Positions 22,818-34,915 are shown, counted from the stretch's first letter. The stretch: 64,000 bases of DNA from Talinum fruticosum (GCA_021018815.1 JAITYX010000003.1:4946501-5010500), one strand, 5' to 3'. Notes: generated by a model not told the origin, from the letters alone. Made by a program: numbers and translations.

Positions 22818-24014
22818 AAGACCATGCAAACACATAGATAAATTCTATAAGGAGCTAAGTAAATTGCTTCGCTCTTATGGATTGAAAGTTTTCCCAATCA
22901 TCACTTCTTGGGGTTGATCAACCGACCACATAGTAATTATTATTGTTTCCTCTATTATTGGTGAGCGATTTTCATGATCTTCCATAACTTTTATTAGTTC
23001 TTTAAGAATTTATTGTTCAACATTAGAGGCAAAACAATTAAGAGCAGGAGGAGGCAAAGAGTAAGCGGAAAGGTTCACTTTATTGAATGAAGCCATGAGT
23101 ACATAAAACTTAGAAACATAATTAGAAATGATAGAATTTAGAAAACAACTACAGACAACTGTAAAGAGAAGTACAAGCCCTAGTAGTAGACTCGTAAAGA
23201 GGATGCACTCCTACGCTAACGACCTTCTTGGCCCTCCTTAATGTCAATCCAAGTAACATGCTTGGACCCTTCAATATTAACGTCGGTGATGAACCCGGAC
23301 AGATCGAACCGTGGGTGCGACGTAGCTCGTGGCGATACCGAGACCGAGTTTCCTTCTATATTACCCTCTTGTCCGAACAGTAAGACAAAAAGTTTGTTTC
23401 CGGTGAGATTGGTCCGAGTCTGATGTGGACTGTCCCTCTTTAAGAAGGTAAGGTGTCTCTTCTTCTAGAATATAGCAGTCATTGAAAATCTCCGGACCGG
23501 GTACTAGGATGCCTTTTTCTTTGATATAGTAGGGCTCGAGAAAACCATAATAAGGAAAGTTGTCTCCTTCTCGTAGAAACTACCCATTAAGAGTATAGGG
23601 AAAGGGTTTGATAGAGAGGACTGTGTGTCGTGTAGTCCTCTTTGCTTGAATTTCCCACATGACTTAAGCTATTTCCTTAGCAGTAGATCGATAGCCTAGT
23701 CCGAAGTTGTAACTATTAATAGGCTTAAGGGGTGGAAAAATAGGGTGGTATGCCCTTTGGCCAGCAGACGAAGATTAGGAAAATACCCCTTCTTCCTAAT
23801 CATCGAAGGGACACTAGGGTTTCCATAAGGGTTAAAGTTAAAAAGTACTTCATCCCTTTCTAAGGCAGCAACAGAGTGTCGAATCCGTACAGTTCCTCAT
23901 CATTAGCATCATGCTTGATCTCAACTACATATTCTTTAGAAGTGATAGTAGCACAAAGATTATCCCCGTTGACAGCTATGACTTGACCTTTAATGATCAC
24001 CTTAACCTTCGATG
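22818..24014 (-). pseudogene. pol: Tat-2 pol, RT start and protease-RT linker
   Basis: Continuation of the Tat-2 pol after the solo LTR, collinear with 3650-4735 of Tat-1. No catalytic motif is expected here. The sequence stops at 24014, inside ACCTTCGATG, where Copia-A is inserted, and resumes at 49406. Confidence 0.7.
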
Positions 24015-24916
24015 TGAAGACTCATTTTTTAAGTATAAGTCATTATGACTAATACATAAAGACTCATGTATAAATCTTATCTCTCTTAAGTTTTGATTTT
24101 AAGTCATTCCGAGCACTATAGAAACTCTTGTCCGAGGTTTCATAGTGTTCCGACCGACTCAAAAGGAGTCTTATTGCATATCTCCTACAATGGTGTTTCG
24201 ACTCACTCGGATATCACTTAGAACTATCGCATGCTCAAATAATTTCTCTAACACTCTTATTCTATGCACCGATCGTGTATCTCAAATCAAAGAGAATTAT
24301 AACATTAATTCCTTATTTTAAGTCAGTTTGTTTCCTTGACAATTATTTGACTAGATCAAGTTGTTATACTATGATATTTTTACTCTCTCTACTTGATCAT
24401 CCTTAGGATTGACTCAAATGGAATTTTAGTATATTGAATATTAGACTAAAAAAATTCCACTCTTTTAGGCAAAAAATAATTAAGCATTTAATTATTCTAT
24501 TTTAATTAATATCTGTTCCTAATCTTGGACAAAAGTATTTTATACTTTGAGAACCAATGTCGTTTACTTTTGTAGGTTATTCAAACGAGGCTAACTTATT
24601 TTTTGAAATACAAAAGCAACTAGCTTTTAGCAGTTAATCATTAGCAAACAAGTTTTAGCTACTTCGTACATGGTTTAGACAACGTGTCCGAGTTGTTTGT
24701 TTCTAAAACTGGATAACTCCAACTCTAGGCTAAACGATTGTTTCCACCACAACTTTCACTCACCACCAAGTGATTGGACAATCTTTTGGAGCCAAAAGCC
24801 ATTACACAACATTCACATCCCAACATATCTTTTCCGAGTGACTCGGAAGATCCATTACAATGGCTAGTGAAGACTTCGTTCGTAACCAAGAATCAACGGT
24901 CACTCGCTTGGTCGGC

Positions 24917-24924
24917 TATAAATA
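24917..24924 (+). promoter_or_regulatory. Copia LTR TATA box
   Basis: TATAAATA followed by GAAGCCACTTCACAAGACTAG. The same arrangement occurs in the Copia-C LTRs (29369-29376 and 41524-41531) and, inverted, in the solo LTR (25927-25934). The Copia-A 3' LTR has a damaged version near 48827. Probably the core promoter of this family. Confidence 0.7.
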
Positions 24925-25351
24925 GAAGCCACTTCACAAGACTAGAAGATTGCTGGACACATTGCTGGAACCGAATTTTTGTTTAATTAATTGTTCTTAC
25001 TCAATATTCTATTTACAACTCCTAGTCTCGTAGTTAATATTTTCTAAATTGTAAAGAAAGTCTTGTATTTTTGTTACATTGTTTTCTTACTTTCTAAGTA
25101 AGGTCCTTGACCGAGCTGTAAGGGTTAACTCAACTCGCTTGTCCCTCATTGTAAAGGTTACATCAGTTTGGAAGTACTAGATCGGATAAGAGAACTTATG
25201 AGTCTAGGAAAACATTATAAGGAATTGTTTAAGGGAGCAATTCTTGTTCAGTCGTCCGTTGTATTTTGTAGATTTAACCGAGTGCTTGGATTAGCACTCT
25301 CCGTGGTTTTCTGCCCTAGGAGGGTTTCTACGTAAATCGTGTTATCACTTT

Positions 25352-26882
25352 TGAAGGTTTACTCTTGGAGAGACTAAGTTACCCTAGAGGGGGTGAATAG
25401 AGTGATGAGAAAATTTGAACAAAGACTCGGAAGATTAAAATCTAAAAGTGACTTTGAAACAGATCCGAGTCTAGATTGGACTCGTAAAAGTGTTAACTCG
25501 TAAAATACGTGTAAACCCTCCCGGGCGTAAAAACCACGGTCAGTGGTAATCCAAGCACCAAGTCAAATCCACTATTTTGAATCCACAAAATATAGTAGAA
25601 AGACTCAACCAGAATTGCTCCCTTACACGATTCCTTACAAGATTTTCCTAGACTCGAAGTTCCCTTATCTCGATCTATTATTTCCTAACCGAGGTAACCT
25701 TTATAGTTAGGAACAACCGAGCTGAGTTAACCCTTATAGCTCAGTCAAGGGACCTTACTTAGAAAGTAAGAATAAGTGTTTGTGATCTGATTACAAGACC
25801 TTACAACTCGGAAAGATGTTAAGTACAGAGTTAGAGTTGTAAGTAGAAGATTGAATGAGAATTATACAGAGAGAGATAATTTAAGCAATGGATTCAAGCA
25901 ATCTTCTCGTCCCGTGAAGTGGCTTCTATTTATAGATGACCAGGCAGATTAGCCATTGTGACTATCTTCCGATTAGAAGTCGTTTATGATCGTTGCAATG
26001 GTTTTTCCGAGTGACTTAGAAAATATCCATTGAGGTGTGAACGTTGGTTAACGGCTCTTGACTACTTTGGATGTCCCAATCCACCGGTGGTGTCCGAAAA
26101 GTAGGGTGGAAACCACTCGTTGAACTAGGCGTTGCGATTTCCGCATTTGGAAACGGACAACCCCGACACGATGTTTGGGCCTTGGTCGAAGTAGAAAAAG
26201 CCTTGTCTCGCTGGTGATTTGACATCTTGAAGCCGGTTACTTTTGTAATTTAAAAGTAGGATAACCTTGTTTAGATAACCTAAAAAAGTAAATCAATTTG
26301 GTTCTCAAAGTATAAAATACTTTGGTCCAAGATTAGACATAGATAATAATTTAATTAAGATAATTAAGTGCCTAATTATTTGAGTCCTAAAAGAGTGGAA
26401 TTTTCTCGAGTCTAATATCCATTATACTCAAATTCCATCCGAGTCGATCTAGAAGTACAACAAGTCCGATAGAGAATATCGTAGTAATGAAACTTGATCT
26501 AGACAAGCACATTTCAAATGAGACATGCGGACTTAGAAGGATTAATTAACACCGTAATTTAATCAAACTTAGAATATAAAGTCGGACTCCGTGTTTATGC
26601 ACATTAGAGCAAATATTTGAACATGCAATAAGTCTCGAGTGTTGTCCGAGTAACACGTAACTATGTGTAGAAAGATAAGCAAGTGTATGCTTTATGAGTT
26701 AGTCGAATAAAGTGAAAACATATGAAATAGTTTCGTAACACTCGTAAAAGATTATAGATCACTCGAAAAGTTTCTAAAACACTTAGAATGACTTGTAATC
26801 AAAACTTACAACAAGAGATGAAGACTGTACCTGATTCCTTGATGGTACTTAGAATGATATACCTACAAAGTTTGAGTCTTCA
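25352..26882 (-). mobile_element. Inverted solo LTR of the same Copia family
   Basis: A 1531 bp LTR on the minus strand (start TGAAGACTC at 26882, end AAACCTTCA at 25352) lying within the Copia-A 5' LTR, which continues on both sides. It is flanked by perfect ACTTT duplications (25347-25351, 26883-26887). No internal region remains, so it is a solo LTR left by recombination between the two LTRs of an inserted relative. Its TATA is at 25927-25934 (minus). Confidence 0.9.
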
Positions 26883-27010
26883 ACTTTTCCGAGTCCAATC
26901 TAGACTCGTAATCTGTTGTTGAGCGGAATTATTGTAAAAATTGTTTAATTTTCGTCATCACGCTATTCATCCCACCTCTAGGGTGACTTAGACTGCTCAC
27001 GAGCAAACCT

Positions 27011-27022
27011 TGGTATTAGAGC
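27011..27022 (+). promoter_or_regulatory. Copia-A primer binding site
   Basis: TGGTATTAGAGC, one base from the initiator-tRNA-Met site TGGTATCAGAGC used by most plant copia elements. It lies directly after the 5' LTR; a few bases (AAT in Copia-C) are missing between LTR and site. Confidence 0.85.
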
Positions 27023-27067
27023 CTAGCCTTTCAAGAGGATCTCGCCATCCAAAGGTATAAAGATCAG

Positions 27068-28470
27068 ATGGCTCGTAACAATGGAGAGTTTGATGACGGA
27101 AGATCATACACCGTACCACCGAAGTTCAAAAGGTTATACTTTTCCTCGTTGGAAGAAGATGATGGAGTGTTTCCTGCTGGACAACGATGAAGATGTATGG
27201 AACGTCATCCAAGCAGGCAACTTTATTCCATTGAAGATGGAGAATGGAACTATTGTGTCAAAAGCCAAATCCGAGTTGACCACTCGAAGAGACCGATAAG
27301 TTCGAAAGAACTTCAAAGCTATGAAAACACCGATTTTTGCCATTAGCATAGAAGAATACAATAGTGTCTCAGCTAGTGACACAGCCAAAGAGGTGTGGGA
27401 CACTCTTTTCAACACCTATGAAGGAACAAGCCAAGTGAAGCAGGCGAAGATAAGTCAATATCTTCGAAGTATGAGTTGTTCAAGATGGAGCCAGGAGTTT
27501 TCGGTCTAAGTAAGCAGTAAAGGCATAAAAGATTAGGACAAGGTCTTAACAGGCTATGTTTGGTTCACATAGATTATCAATAATCCGAAATCTCTGGGTA
27601 GAAAGATTTCTCACGAAGAAATGTCTAGAAAGATTATGAGAAGTCTACCAAAGAAGAGATGTTGTCCTAAAGTGATAGCCATTGAAGAAGCTCGTAACCT
27701 CTCTCAACTAAGACCAGACGAGCTTATCGAGAAGTTACTCACTCACGAGATTCATCTCGGAGGAAGAGGATGCAGAGGTCAGCACAAAGAAGAATATAGC
27801 GTTAAAGGCCTTAGAAAGCATACGTGAAAGTCCGGGCTCCTCATAATCGATGAGGACCCAATGGCACTCATAGCTTGCAGCTTCAAGAGAATGATGAAAT
27901 ACAAGAAGTGGGAAAAGAGGCCAAATGATGAGTTCTACAAGAAAGATAAGAAGGACAGAAAAGGTAAATATTCCTCTCCTTCAAATTTATCTTTATCTAT
28001 GAACTATGGTTGCTATGGATGTGGCAAGCAAGGAGCATGTAGTCGGAGATTGTCCTAAGAGAAAGAAGGACAGAAAGAAAAAGGCTATGATGGCTACCTG
28101 GAGTGATGATGACTAATCCGAAGAAGATGACTCAGGTGACTCAAAGTGTTTTATGGCACTTGTGCACTCGAAGTTGAATCCGAAGTTAGACAATGAGGAC
28201 TCGGATATTGATGATGTAGTTGAATACTTTCTCAAATTTTTAAAAGTTGATCTAGTACGATATATTTTCACATTGGAAGAAAAGTCCAATTCTAACTCAT
28301 TCCAATTCAAAGAACAACTTGAGTCTCGTTACTAATGAAAGCACTCGCTTTGAAAAACGAATTGGAAAACCGAGACAAAATTTGAAAGAACTTAAGATGA
28401 GTACTCAAGCAAATGAGACCGTGTCCGAATCACTCGTAATAGAGAATAAGCAACCGAAAAGAAAGCTCAA
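27068..28470 (+). pseudogene. gag: Copia-A gag, 5' part
   Basis: Gag with ATG at 27068, giving MARNNGEFDDGRSYT. It continues with WKKMMECFLLDNDEDVWNVI (27140-27230), KAMKTPIFAISIEEYNSVSA, AKEVWDTLFNTYEGT and the helical KARNLSQLRPDELIEKLLTHEI-like region (~27690). A CCHC zinc knuckle is recognisable at 28013-28056 (CYGCGKQ, then a one-base shift, then DCPKRKK). An acidic Asp/Ser-rich part follows. Copia-C interrupts the gene after GAAAGCTCAA (28470); the remainder begins at 41760. Several frameshifts are present. The knuckle would bind genomic RNA. Confidence 0.85.
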
Positions 28471-29931
28471 TTAAGACTCGGTTTCTAACTCTATGTCATT
28501 TTGAGTATTACATGAAGACTCAGGTATAAATCTTATCTCTCTTAAGTTTTGATTTCAAGTCATTCCGAGCACTATAGAAACTCTTGTATAAGTTTTCATT
28601 CATTTCGATCGACTAAGAAAGCACCTTATTGCGTATCTCATACACTTATTTTTCCGAGTCACTCGGACATCACTCAAAACTATCGCATGCTCAAATAATT
28701 TCTCTAACACTTTTATTTTGAGCACCGACCGTGTATTTCAACACAAAGAGAATTACAACGTTAATTCATTATTCGAAGTCAGCTTTATTTCTTTGAGAAT
28801 TATTTGACTGATCAAGTTGTTATACTATGATATTTTATTCTCTCTACTTAATGAACCTTAGGATTGACTCAGATGGAATTTGAATATATTGGATATTAGA
28901 CTCAGAAAATTCTTTTCTTCTAGGCTAATGATAATTAAGCTTTTAATTGTGCTAATTTAATTATTATCTTTGCCTAATCTTGGACCAAAGTATTTTATAC
29001 TTTGAGAACCAATGTGGTTTGCTTTTTTAGGATATTCAAATGAGGCTAACTCATTTTGGAAATACAAAAGCAACCGGCTTCAAGTTGTCAAAGACCAGCA
29101 GACAAGTTTTACCTACTTCGCACATGGTTGAAACACCGTGTCGGATTGTCTCGTTTCCAAAACTAGAAAACTCCAACTCTAGGCTGAACGGTTTTTCTAC
29201 CACAACTTTTCGGTCACCACCAAGTGATTGGACCATCTTTTGGAGCCAAGAGCCGTTGCACAACGTTCACATCCTAACGGATGTTTTCTAAGTGACTCGA
29301 AGAGCGGTTACAATGGCTAGTGAAGACTTCGTCCAAAATCAAGTATAATGGTCACTCGCCTAGTTGGCTATAAATAAAAGCCACCTCACAAGACTAGAAG
29401 ATTGTTGAATACATTGCTTGAATTGAAATTATTATTCTCATTCAATCTTCTATTTACAACTCTAAGTCTCGTATTTAATATTTTTCCGAGTTGTAAAGAA
29501 AGTCTTGTAATCAGCACATTCTCTTCTTACGTTCCGAGTAAGGTCCCATGACTTAGCTGTAAGGGTTAACTCAGCTGAGTTGTCCCCGATTGTAAAGGTT
29601 ACCTTAGTAAGGAAGTACTAGATTAGATAAGGGAACTTATGAGTCTAAGAAAACATTGTAAAGAATTGTTTAAGGGAGCAATTCTTGTAGAGTCGACCGT
29701 TGTATTTTGTGGATTCAAAATAGTGGATTTGACTTGGTGCTTGGATTAACACTGTCCTTGATTTTCTACCCCAGGAGTGTTTCCACATAAATCTATGTTA
29801 CCACTTTTCTGAGTCAAATCTAAACTTGGAATCTATTGTTTAGTTGATTTGTTGCAATAATCGTTTAATTTTCTCCATCACCTTATTCACCCCCATCAAG
29901 GGTGACTTAGACTCTCCACGAGCAAACCTTA
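28471..29931 (+). repeat. Copia-C 5' LTR (1461 bp)
   Basis: Starts TTAAGACTCGG (TG to TT) and ends at GAGCAAACCTTA just before the primer site. It aligns along its whole length with the Copia-A LTRs. TATA box at 29369-29376. It is a useful reference for the 3' LTR, which has lost 339 bp. Confidence 0.9.
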
Positions 29932-29934
29932 AAT

Positions 29935-29946
29935 TGGTATTAGAGC
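29935..29946 (+). promoter_or_regulatory. Copia-C primer binding site
   Basis: TGGTATTAGAGC, identical to Copia-A, three bases after the LTR end. Initiator-tRNA-Met type. Confidence 0.85.
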
Positions 29947-29977
29947 CTAGCCTTTCAACCAAAGGTATAAAGATCAG

Positions 29978-31780
29978 ATGGCTTAGAACAATGGAGAGTT
30001 CAATGAAGGAAGATCATTTATGAGACCATCGAAGTTCAAAGGGTCAAACTTTCCCCATTGGAAGAAGATGATGGAATGTTTCCTAATGGACAATGATAAA
30101 GATTTTTGGAACATAATCCAAGCAGAAAACTTTATTCCAATGAAGATTAAGAATGCAACTCTTGTACCTAAAGCCAAATCTAAATTCAGCACTTAGGAGA
30201 CCAAGAAATTCAAAAAGAATTTCAAAGTTATGAACACACCGATGTGTGCCATTAGCACAGTAAGAATACAACAGGGTCTCAGCCTGTGACACAACCAAAG
30301 AAGTGTGGGACACTCTTATCAACACCTATGAAGGAACAAGCTAAGTGAAGTAGGCGAAGATAAGCCAATATTTTCATAAATATGAGTTGTTCAAGATGGA
30401 ACCGAAGAAAACATCACTCAAATGTATGCTCGATTCACAGAGATTACCAATAATCTCAAATCTCCAGGTAGAAAGATTTCTCACGAACAAATGTCCAAAA
30501 AGATTATGAGATGTCTACCAAAGAAGAGATGGGGTCGTAAGGTGACAGCCATTGAACAAGCCTAGAACCTCTATTAATTAAGGCCAGATGAGCTTATTAG
30601 CAACCTACTCACTCATGAGATTCATCTCGGAAGAAGAGGATGCTCGAGGTCGACAACAAAAAGAATATTACACTAAAGGCCTCGTAAAGTAGACGTGAAA
30701 GTCTAAGCTCCTCGGAATCGAAGAGGATCCTATGGCAGTCATAGCCCGCGGTTTCAAATGAATGATGAAACACAAGTGGGAAAAGAGGCCAAAGGATGAG
30801 TTTTACAAAAAGATAAGAAGGACAGAAAAGGTAAATATTATTCTCCATCAAAGTTATCTTCATCTAAGAACTCGAGTTGCTTTGAATGTGGTAGCAAGGA
30901 GTACATAGTGAAAGATTGTCCCAAGAGAAAGAAGGACAGAAAGAAGAAGGCTATGATGGCTACCTAGAGTGATGACGACTCATCTGAAGAAGATGACTCG
31001 GACGACTCTAAGTGTCCTATGGCACTTACTGACCGAGAAGCCGAATCGAATCACATAATGAGGACTCGGATTTTGATGAGGTAGTTGAATACTTTCTCAA
31101 ATTTTGCAAAAGTTGATCTAGCATGATACATTTTTAATTTAGAAGAAAAGTCCGATTCTCGACTCGCTCCAGCTCAAAGAACAAACCGAATCTCTTATCG
31201 ATAAGAGCAATGTTTTGAAAAATGAATTGAAAAACCTTAGACAAAATCTTGAAGAACTTACGACCAAGCATCGAAGCGAATGAGACTATGTCCGAGTCAC
31301 TCAAAACAAAAATGAGCAACTTAAAAGAAAGCTCAATGAGTCTCAAGAGCTTGTTTTGAAATTCACTAAAGGTTAGAAAAACCTTGATATGTTATTAGGC
31401 TCGAGTGTGTCTCCATTAGGAAAGAAGGACTTGGTTTCAATGAAGAAGAGGAATCAAAATCCTACTCTAGTCTTTTAAAAAGAATTCTAGAACCGTAAAG
31501 TTCGGGAAGGTTGAGCATGGTCCCATTCATACAAATGAATAGAGGACTAAGCTTAGACCAACCGACAAGAAAAAGCCTTCTCCTACTGTTTACAAAAGAA
31601 AAGATTTTCAAAAGAAAGAGACATAGACTCGGCTTTCGGAAGGAAGACTTAGAATCGGACCACACACAAATTTATTCAAATCTGGGTTCCCAAAAGTGCT
31701 CTTCCTCGAAAAGGACCTTAATAAAGGGGGTTACTAGGTTTGTGAGAGGAAGTGAGAAGGGTTAGTTTGTTTCTGTCTTA
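29978..31780 (+). pseudogene. gag: Copia-C gag (broken)
   Basis: ATG at 29978; codon 3 is a stop (TAG at 29984-29986) where Copia-A has CGT. The gag core words match Copia-A: MMECFLMDNDKDFWN-like at 30065-30120 and VWDTLINTYEGT at 30302-30340. The zinc knuckle at 30868-30920 reads CFECG then DCPKRKKDRKKK. Acidic DDDSSEEDDSDDS follows (~30970-31010), then a Lys/Glu-rich helical region with LKNELKNLRQNLEEL (31215-31260) and NEQLKRKLNESQELVLKF. The C-terminal part (31500-31780) is basic. The knuckle keeps both Cys of its first pair. Confidence 0.8.
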
Positions 31781-31960
31781 CAGGTAACTCAAAAGAGGAA
31801 GAAAGGTCATTGGTACTTAGACAGTAGTTGTTCACGCCACATGTCGGAGATTCAAGACTCTTCTCCGAGATAGAAGATCCGAAAGGAGGGAAAGTCACTT
31901 TCGGAGATAATAGCAAAGGCAATATAGTAGGGATTGGCAAAATTGGTGAAGGAAATAACA
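31781..31960 (+). pseudogene. pol: Copia-C protease remnant
   Basis: HWYLDSSCSRHMS at about 31807-31845 is the copia protease active-site region, normally WYLDSGCSRHMTG. The Gly of the Asp-Ser-Gly triad is Ser here. The downstream frame continues GGKVTFGDNSKGNIVGIGKI (31875-31940). A single-base shift separates it from gag. Confidence 0.75.
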
Positions 31961-33400
31961 CTCGTCAACCCAGACCTACCTTGTCAAAGGACGCAAGTAC
32001 AATCTCCTTAGCATTTCTCGGCTATGTGACAAAGGTCAAGAGGTAATGTTCACTCAAACAAACTACTACATCTTTATTGCAGTCACCAAAGAGACTAAGT
32101 TCTCGGGTTTGAGGTCGGGTAACACCTACACTATTTCTCTCTCAGATTCAAGTCAGAATTTATCTTATGTAAAAGCTTATGTGAATGATTATTCATGGAC
32201 TTAGCATCGTAGATTAGGCAATATTAGCATGCATACTATCAAGAAACTTAAATCTCATGGACTGGTTAGGGGTTTACCTAACTCTACTTTTAAGAAAGAT
32301 AAAATCTATGAGGCATGCACAAAAGGTAAGCTCATACACAAAAGGTAAGCAAGTTAGATCATCTTTCAAGCCACTAAAAATGTATCTACATCTAAAGTGC
32401 TTAAATTGCTTCATATGGATTTGTGTGGTGAAATTCCTGTGAAAAGTCTTGGAGGTATATCGTATGTACTTGTTGTTATTGATGATTTCTCATGATTTAC
32501 TTGGGTATGTTTTCTTAAGAACTAAAATGAAGCCTTAAAAGAGTTTAGTAAGCTCTATAGAAAAATTCAAGTGGAGTGTCGGACTCGGATCGAAGGATTC
32601 AAATTCACCATGGAAGGGAGTTCGATTACCTAGGATTTGAAGACTTATGTGACAAGAATGACATCTCTCATAACTTCTCAATATAATCTAGTAGTGGACA
32701 GAAAGAACAAAACTCTTTAAGAAATAGGAAGGACTATGATGATTGAAAATGATCTACCTTACTATTTCTAGGATAGAACTGTCAACATAGCAAATTACAC
32801 ACTTAATAGAGGCTTCATCGGACTCATCTTGAAGAAAACACCCTATGAGCTTTACAAAGGGAAGAAACCCAACATCTCCTACTTCAAACCATTCAGGTGT
32901 AAGTGTTTTGTCCACAACAATGGTAAGGAGCATCCGACTAAGTTTGATGCTAGGTCGGATGAAGGTATATTTACGGGTTATTCATCCACAAGAAAGCTTA
33001 TCGAGTGTTTAACAAAAGAACTAATAAAATGGAAGAAAGTATCCACGTTATCTTTAATGAAATTGATCTTGGCAAGATAAATGAGTCCACATTCTCAAAT
33101 CTCGGACATAACAGAGATGAAGACGACCTTGCTGAAGCCGAGCTTAGAAAGAGTCAAAATAGAATTACCGATGCAGCTCGTAATGTTATGACTCAAACTG
33201 AACAAACTCAAGAGCCAGCTTAGAATACTAAAGAACAAGCTAATGAGATTCGAGTAAGATCAACCAACTGAAAATCAGCCTGTTCAACTAACAAACTTGG
33301 TAAATCAAAGGACAGGTAAAGCTTTCGAGATATGCATCCAACCACCCGCCCGAAAACATACTTTCGGACATCTACAAGTGGGGTAAGAACTCGATCTTCT
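31961..33400 (+). pseudogene. pol: Copia-C integrase (broken)
   Basis: The zinc-binding entry (32195-32330) has HRRLGNISMHTIKKLKSHGL and EACTKGK. The second zinc His of the HRRLGH word is Asn, and the first Cys of the pair is Tyr. The core follows with ELIHMDLCGEIPVKSLGG-like sequence (32400-32460), DDFS near 32480 and FTWVCFL. The C-terminal part (32829-33080) is open: KKTPYELYKGKKPNISYFKP, FRCKCFVHN and KFDARSDEGIFTGYS, typical of copia integrase ends. It is followed by the acidic linker to RT. Confidence 0.8.
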
Positions 33401-33459
33401 TAGCATAATCTGTGTGCATCTTCTACATTCATGTCATTAACTCGAACCCAAAAATGCTC

Positions 33460-34480
33460 TAGAAGCCCTAAATGAACCTAAAGGGGTAGAGGCCATGCAA
33501 GAAGAGCTCAATCAATTTGAAAGAAACCAAGTCCGGACTCGACCAAATGACTATCTAACTACCCGAGTCATATGAACCAAATGGGTTTTCAAGAACAAAC
33601 TGGATGAGGAGGGGTTAGTAGTCGAAATAAGGCTAGACTTGTTGCCCAGTGGTTACAATCAAGAAGAAAGAATTAATTGTGGGGAAACCTTTGTACTGTT
33701 GCTAGGATTGAGGCAATCATAATCTTGTTGGCATTTGCATCTAGCATGAATATCAAGTTATATCAAATGGATGTCAAATGTGCCTCTCTAAATTGTTTCA
33801 TTCAAGAAGAAGTCTATGTTGAGCAACCCCTGGATTTGAAAACTCGGAATTTCCAAATCATGTTTTCAAATTGCAAAAGGCTTTATATGGTCTTAAATAA
33901 ACCCCCGGAGCTTGGTATGAATGACTCAACAGTTTCTTGGTTGAAATGATCTCAAAAGAGGTCAGATTTTTAAATTACTTTTTATAAAAACCAAGGGGAA
34001 AGATTTTATTATTACTCGGATCTATGTTGATGATATCATTTTTGGAGCTACTAATGAAACTCTATGTCAAGAGTTTTTTCACTTGATAAGATAGGAGTTC
34101 CAAATGTGTATGATGGGAGAAGTCAACTTCTTTCTTGGTCTACAAATCAAACAAGACAAGGATGACATTTACATCCATCAATCGAAGTATAGCAAGGAGC
34201 TTTTAAAGAAGTACAAACTAAAAGATGTGAAGCATGCAAGCAACACCTCCGAGTAGCAATTTGAAACTGGACTCGGATCGTAAAGGTAAAGTTGTAGATC
34301 GAAACTCTACGGAGGTATGATCCGATCTCTACTTTATCTCATATCTAGTAGGCTAGATATCATGTTCGGTGTCTATCTTTATGCAAGATTTCAAGCTAAT
34401 CCAAAAGAATCACATCACACTATGGTGAAGAGAATTTTCGGATATCTTACGGGGACTTAGAATCTTGGTCTATGGTTTTC
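33460..34480 (+). pseudogene. pol: Copia-C reverse transcriptase (broken)
   Basis: RT with ALNEPKGVEAMQEELNQFER (33460-33520), TKWVFKNKLDEEGL (33574-33620) and a 90-codon frame with MNIKLYQMDVKCASLNCFIQ (first catalytic Asp) and EEVYVEQPLDLK. The active-site word YVDD is intact in TRIYVDDIIFGA at about 34017-34055. Then come FFLGLQIKQDKDDIYIHQSK and RSLLYLISSRLDIMF. Numerous frameshifts and stops lie between. This is the only one of the four RTs whose YVDD box is preserved in the sequence read. Confidence 0.85.
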
Positions 34481-34915
34481 AAAAGACTCGTAACCGACTC
34501 TTACTGGATACTCGGATGCTGATTATGCTGGATACAAAGTTGATAGAAAGAGAACCTCAAGAGCATGCCAATTTCTGGGTCAATCCCTCATCTCCTGGCA
34601 CTCAAAGAAACAAAATTCGTTACTCTCTCAACTACCGAAGCCGAGTACATTGCAGCTGGAGCTTGCTGTGCTCAAATTCTATGGATCAAGCAAGCACTTG
34701 AAGGATCTAGGGCTATCATTCAAATCTATCCCAATCAAGTGTGACAATCAGAGTGCAATCAACATTACGAAATCTGGTTCAAGCACTAACAAACAAAGCA
34801 TATTGAGGTCGGTATCATGTTCCGTGAGACCATTCTAAGAAAGGTGATATTGAACTTGAATTCATTCCTACGAAATTTGACTTGATATTTTAACTAAGCC
34901 ACTTAGTGAAGATTA
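34481..34915 (+). pseudogene. pol: Copia-C RNase H (broken)
   Basis: Copia RNase H. Word order: GYSDADYAGYKVDRKRTS (34500-34555), ISWHSKKQNS (34590-34620), TAEAEYIAAGA-type word (34630-34660), IPIKCDNQSAINITKSGSS (34728-34790), HFRDH-type word and GDIELEFIPTKFDL (34842-34885). It keeps the Asp and Glu of the catalytic set. The pol gene ends near 34915 with KPLSED-like sequence. Confidence 0.8.

Larger units (their letters stand above)
24015..27010 (+). repeat. Copia-A 5' LTR, interrupted by a solo LTR
   Basis: Starts TGAAGACTC; it ends in the GAGCAAACCT word just before the primer site (other copies end AAACCTTCA). Without the inverted solo LTR and one duplicated pentamer it is 1460 bp, close to the 3' LTR (1463 bp). 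The TATA box TATAAATAGAAGCC lies at 24917-24924, about 900 bp from the start. The inserted solo LTR occupies 25352-26882. Confidence 0.9.
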
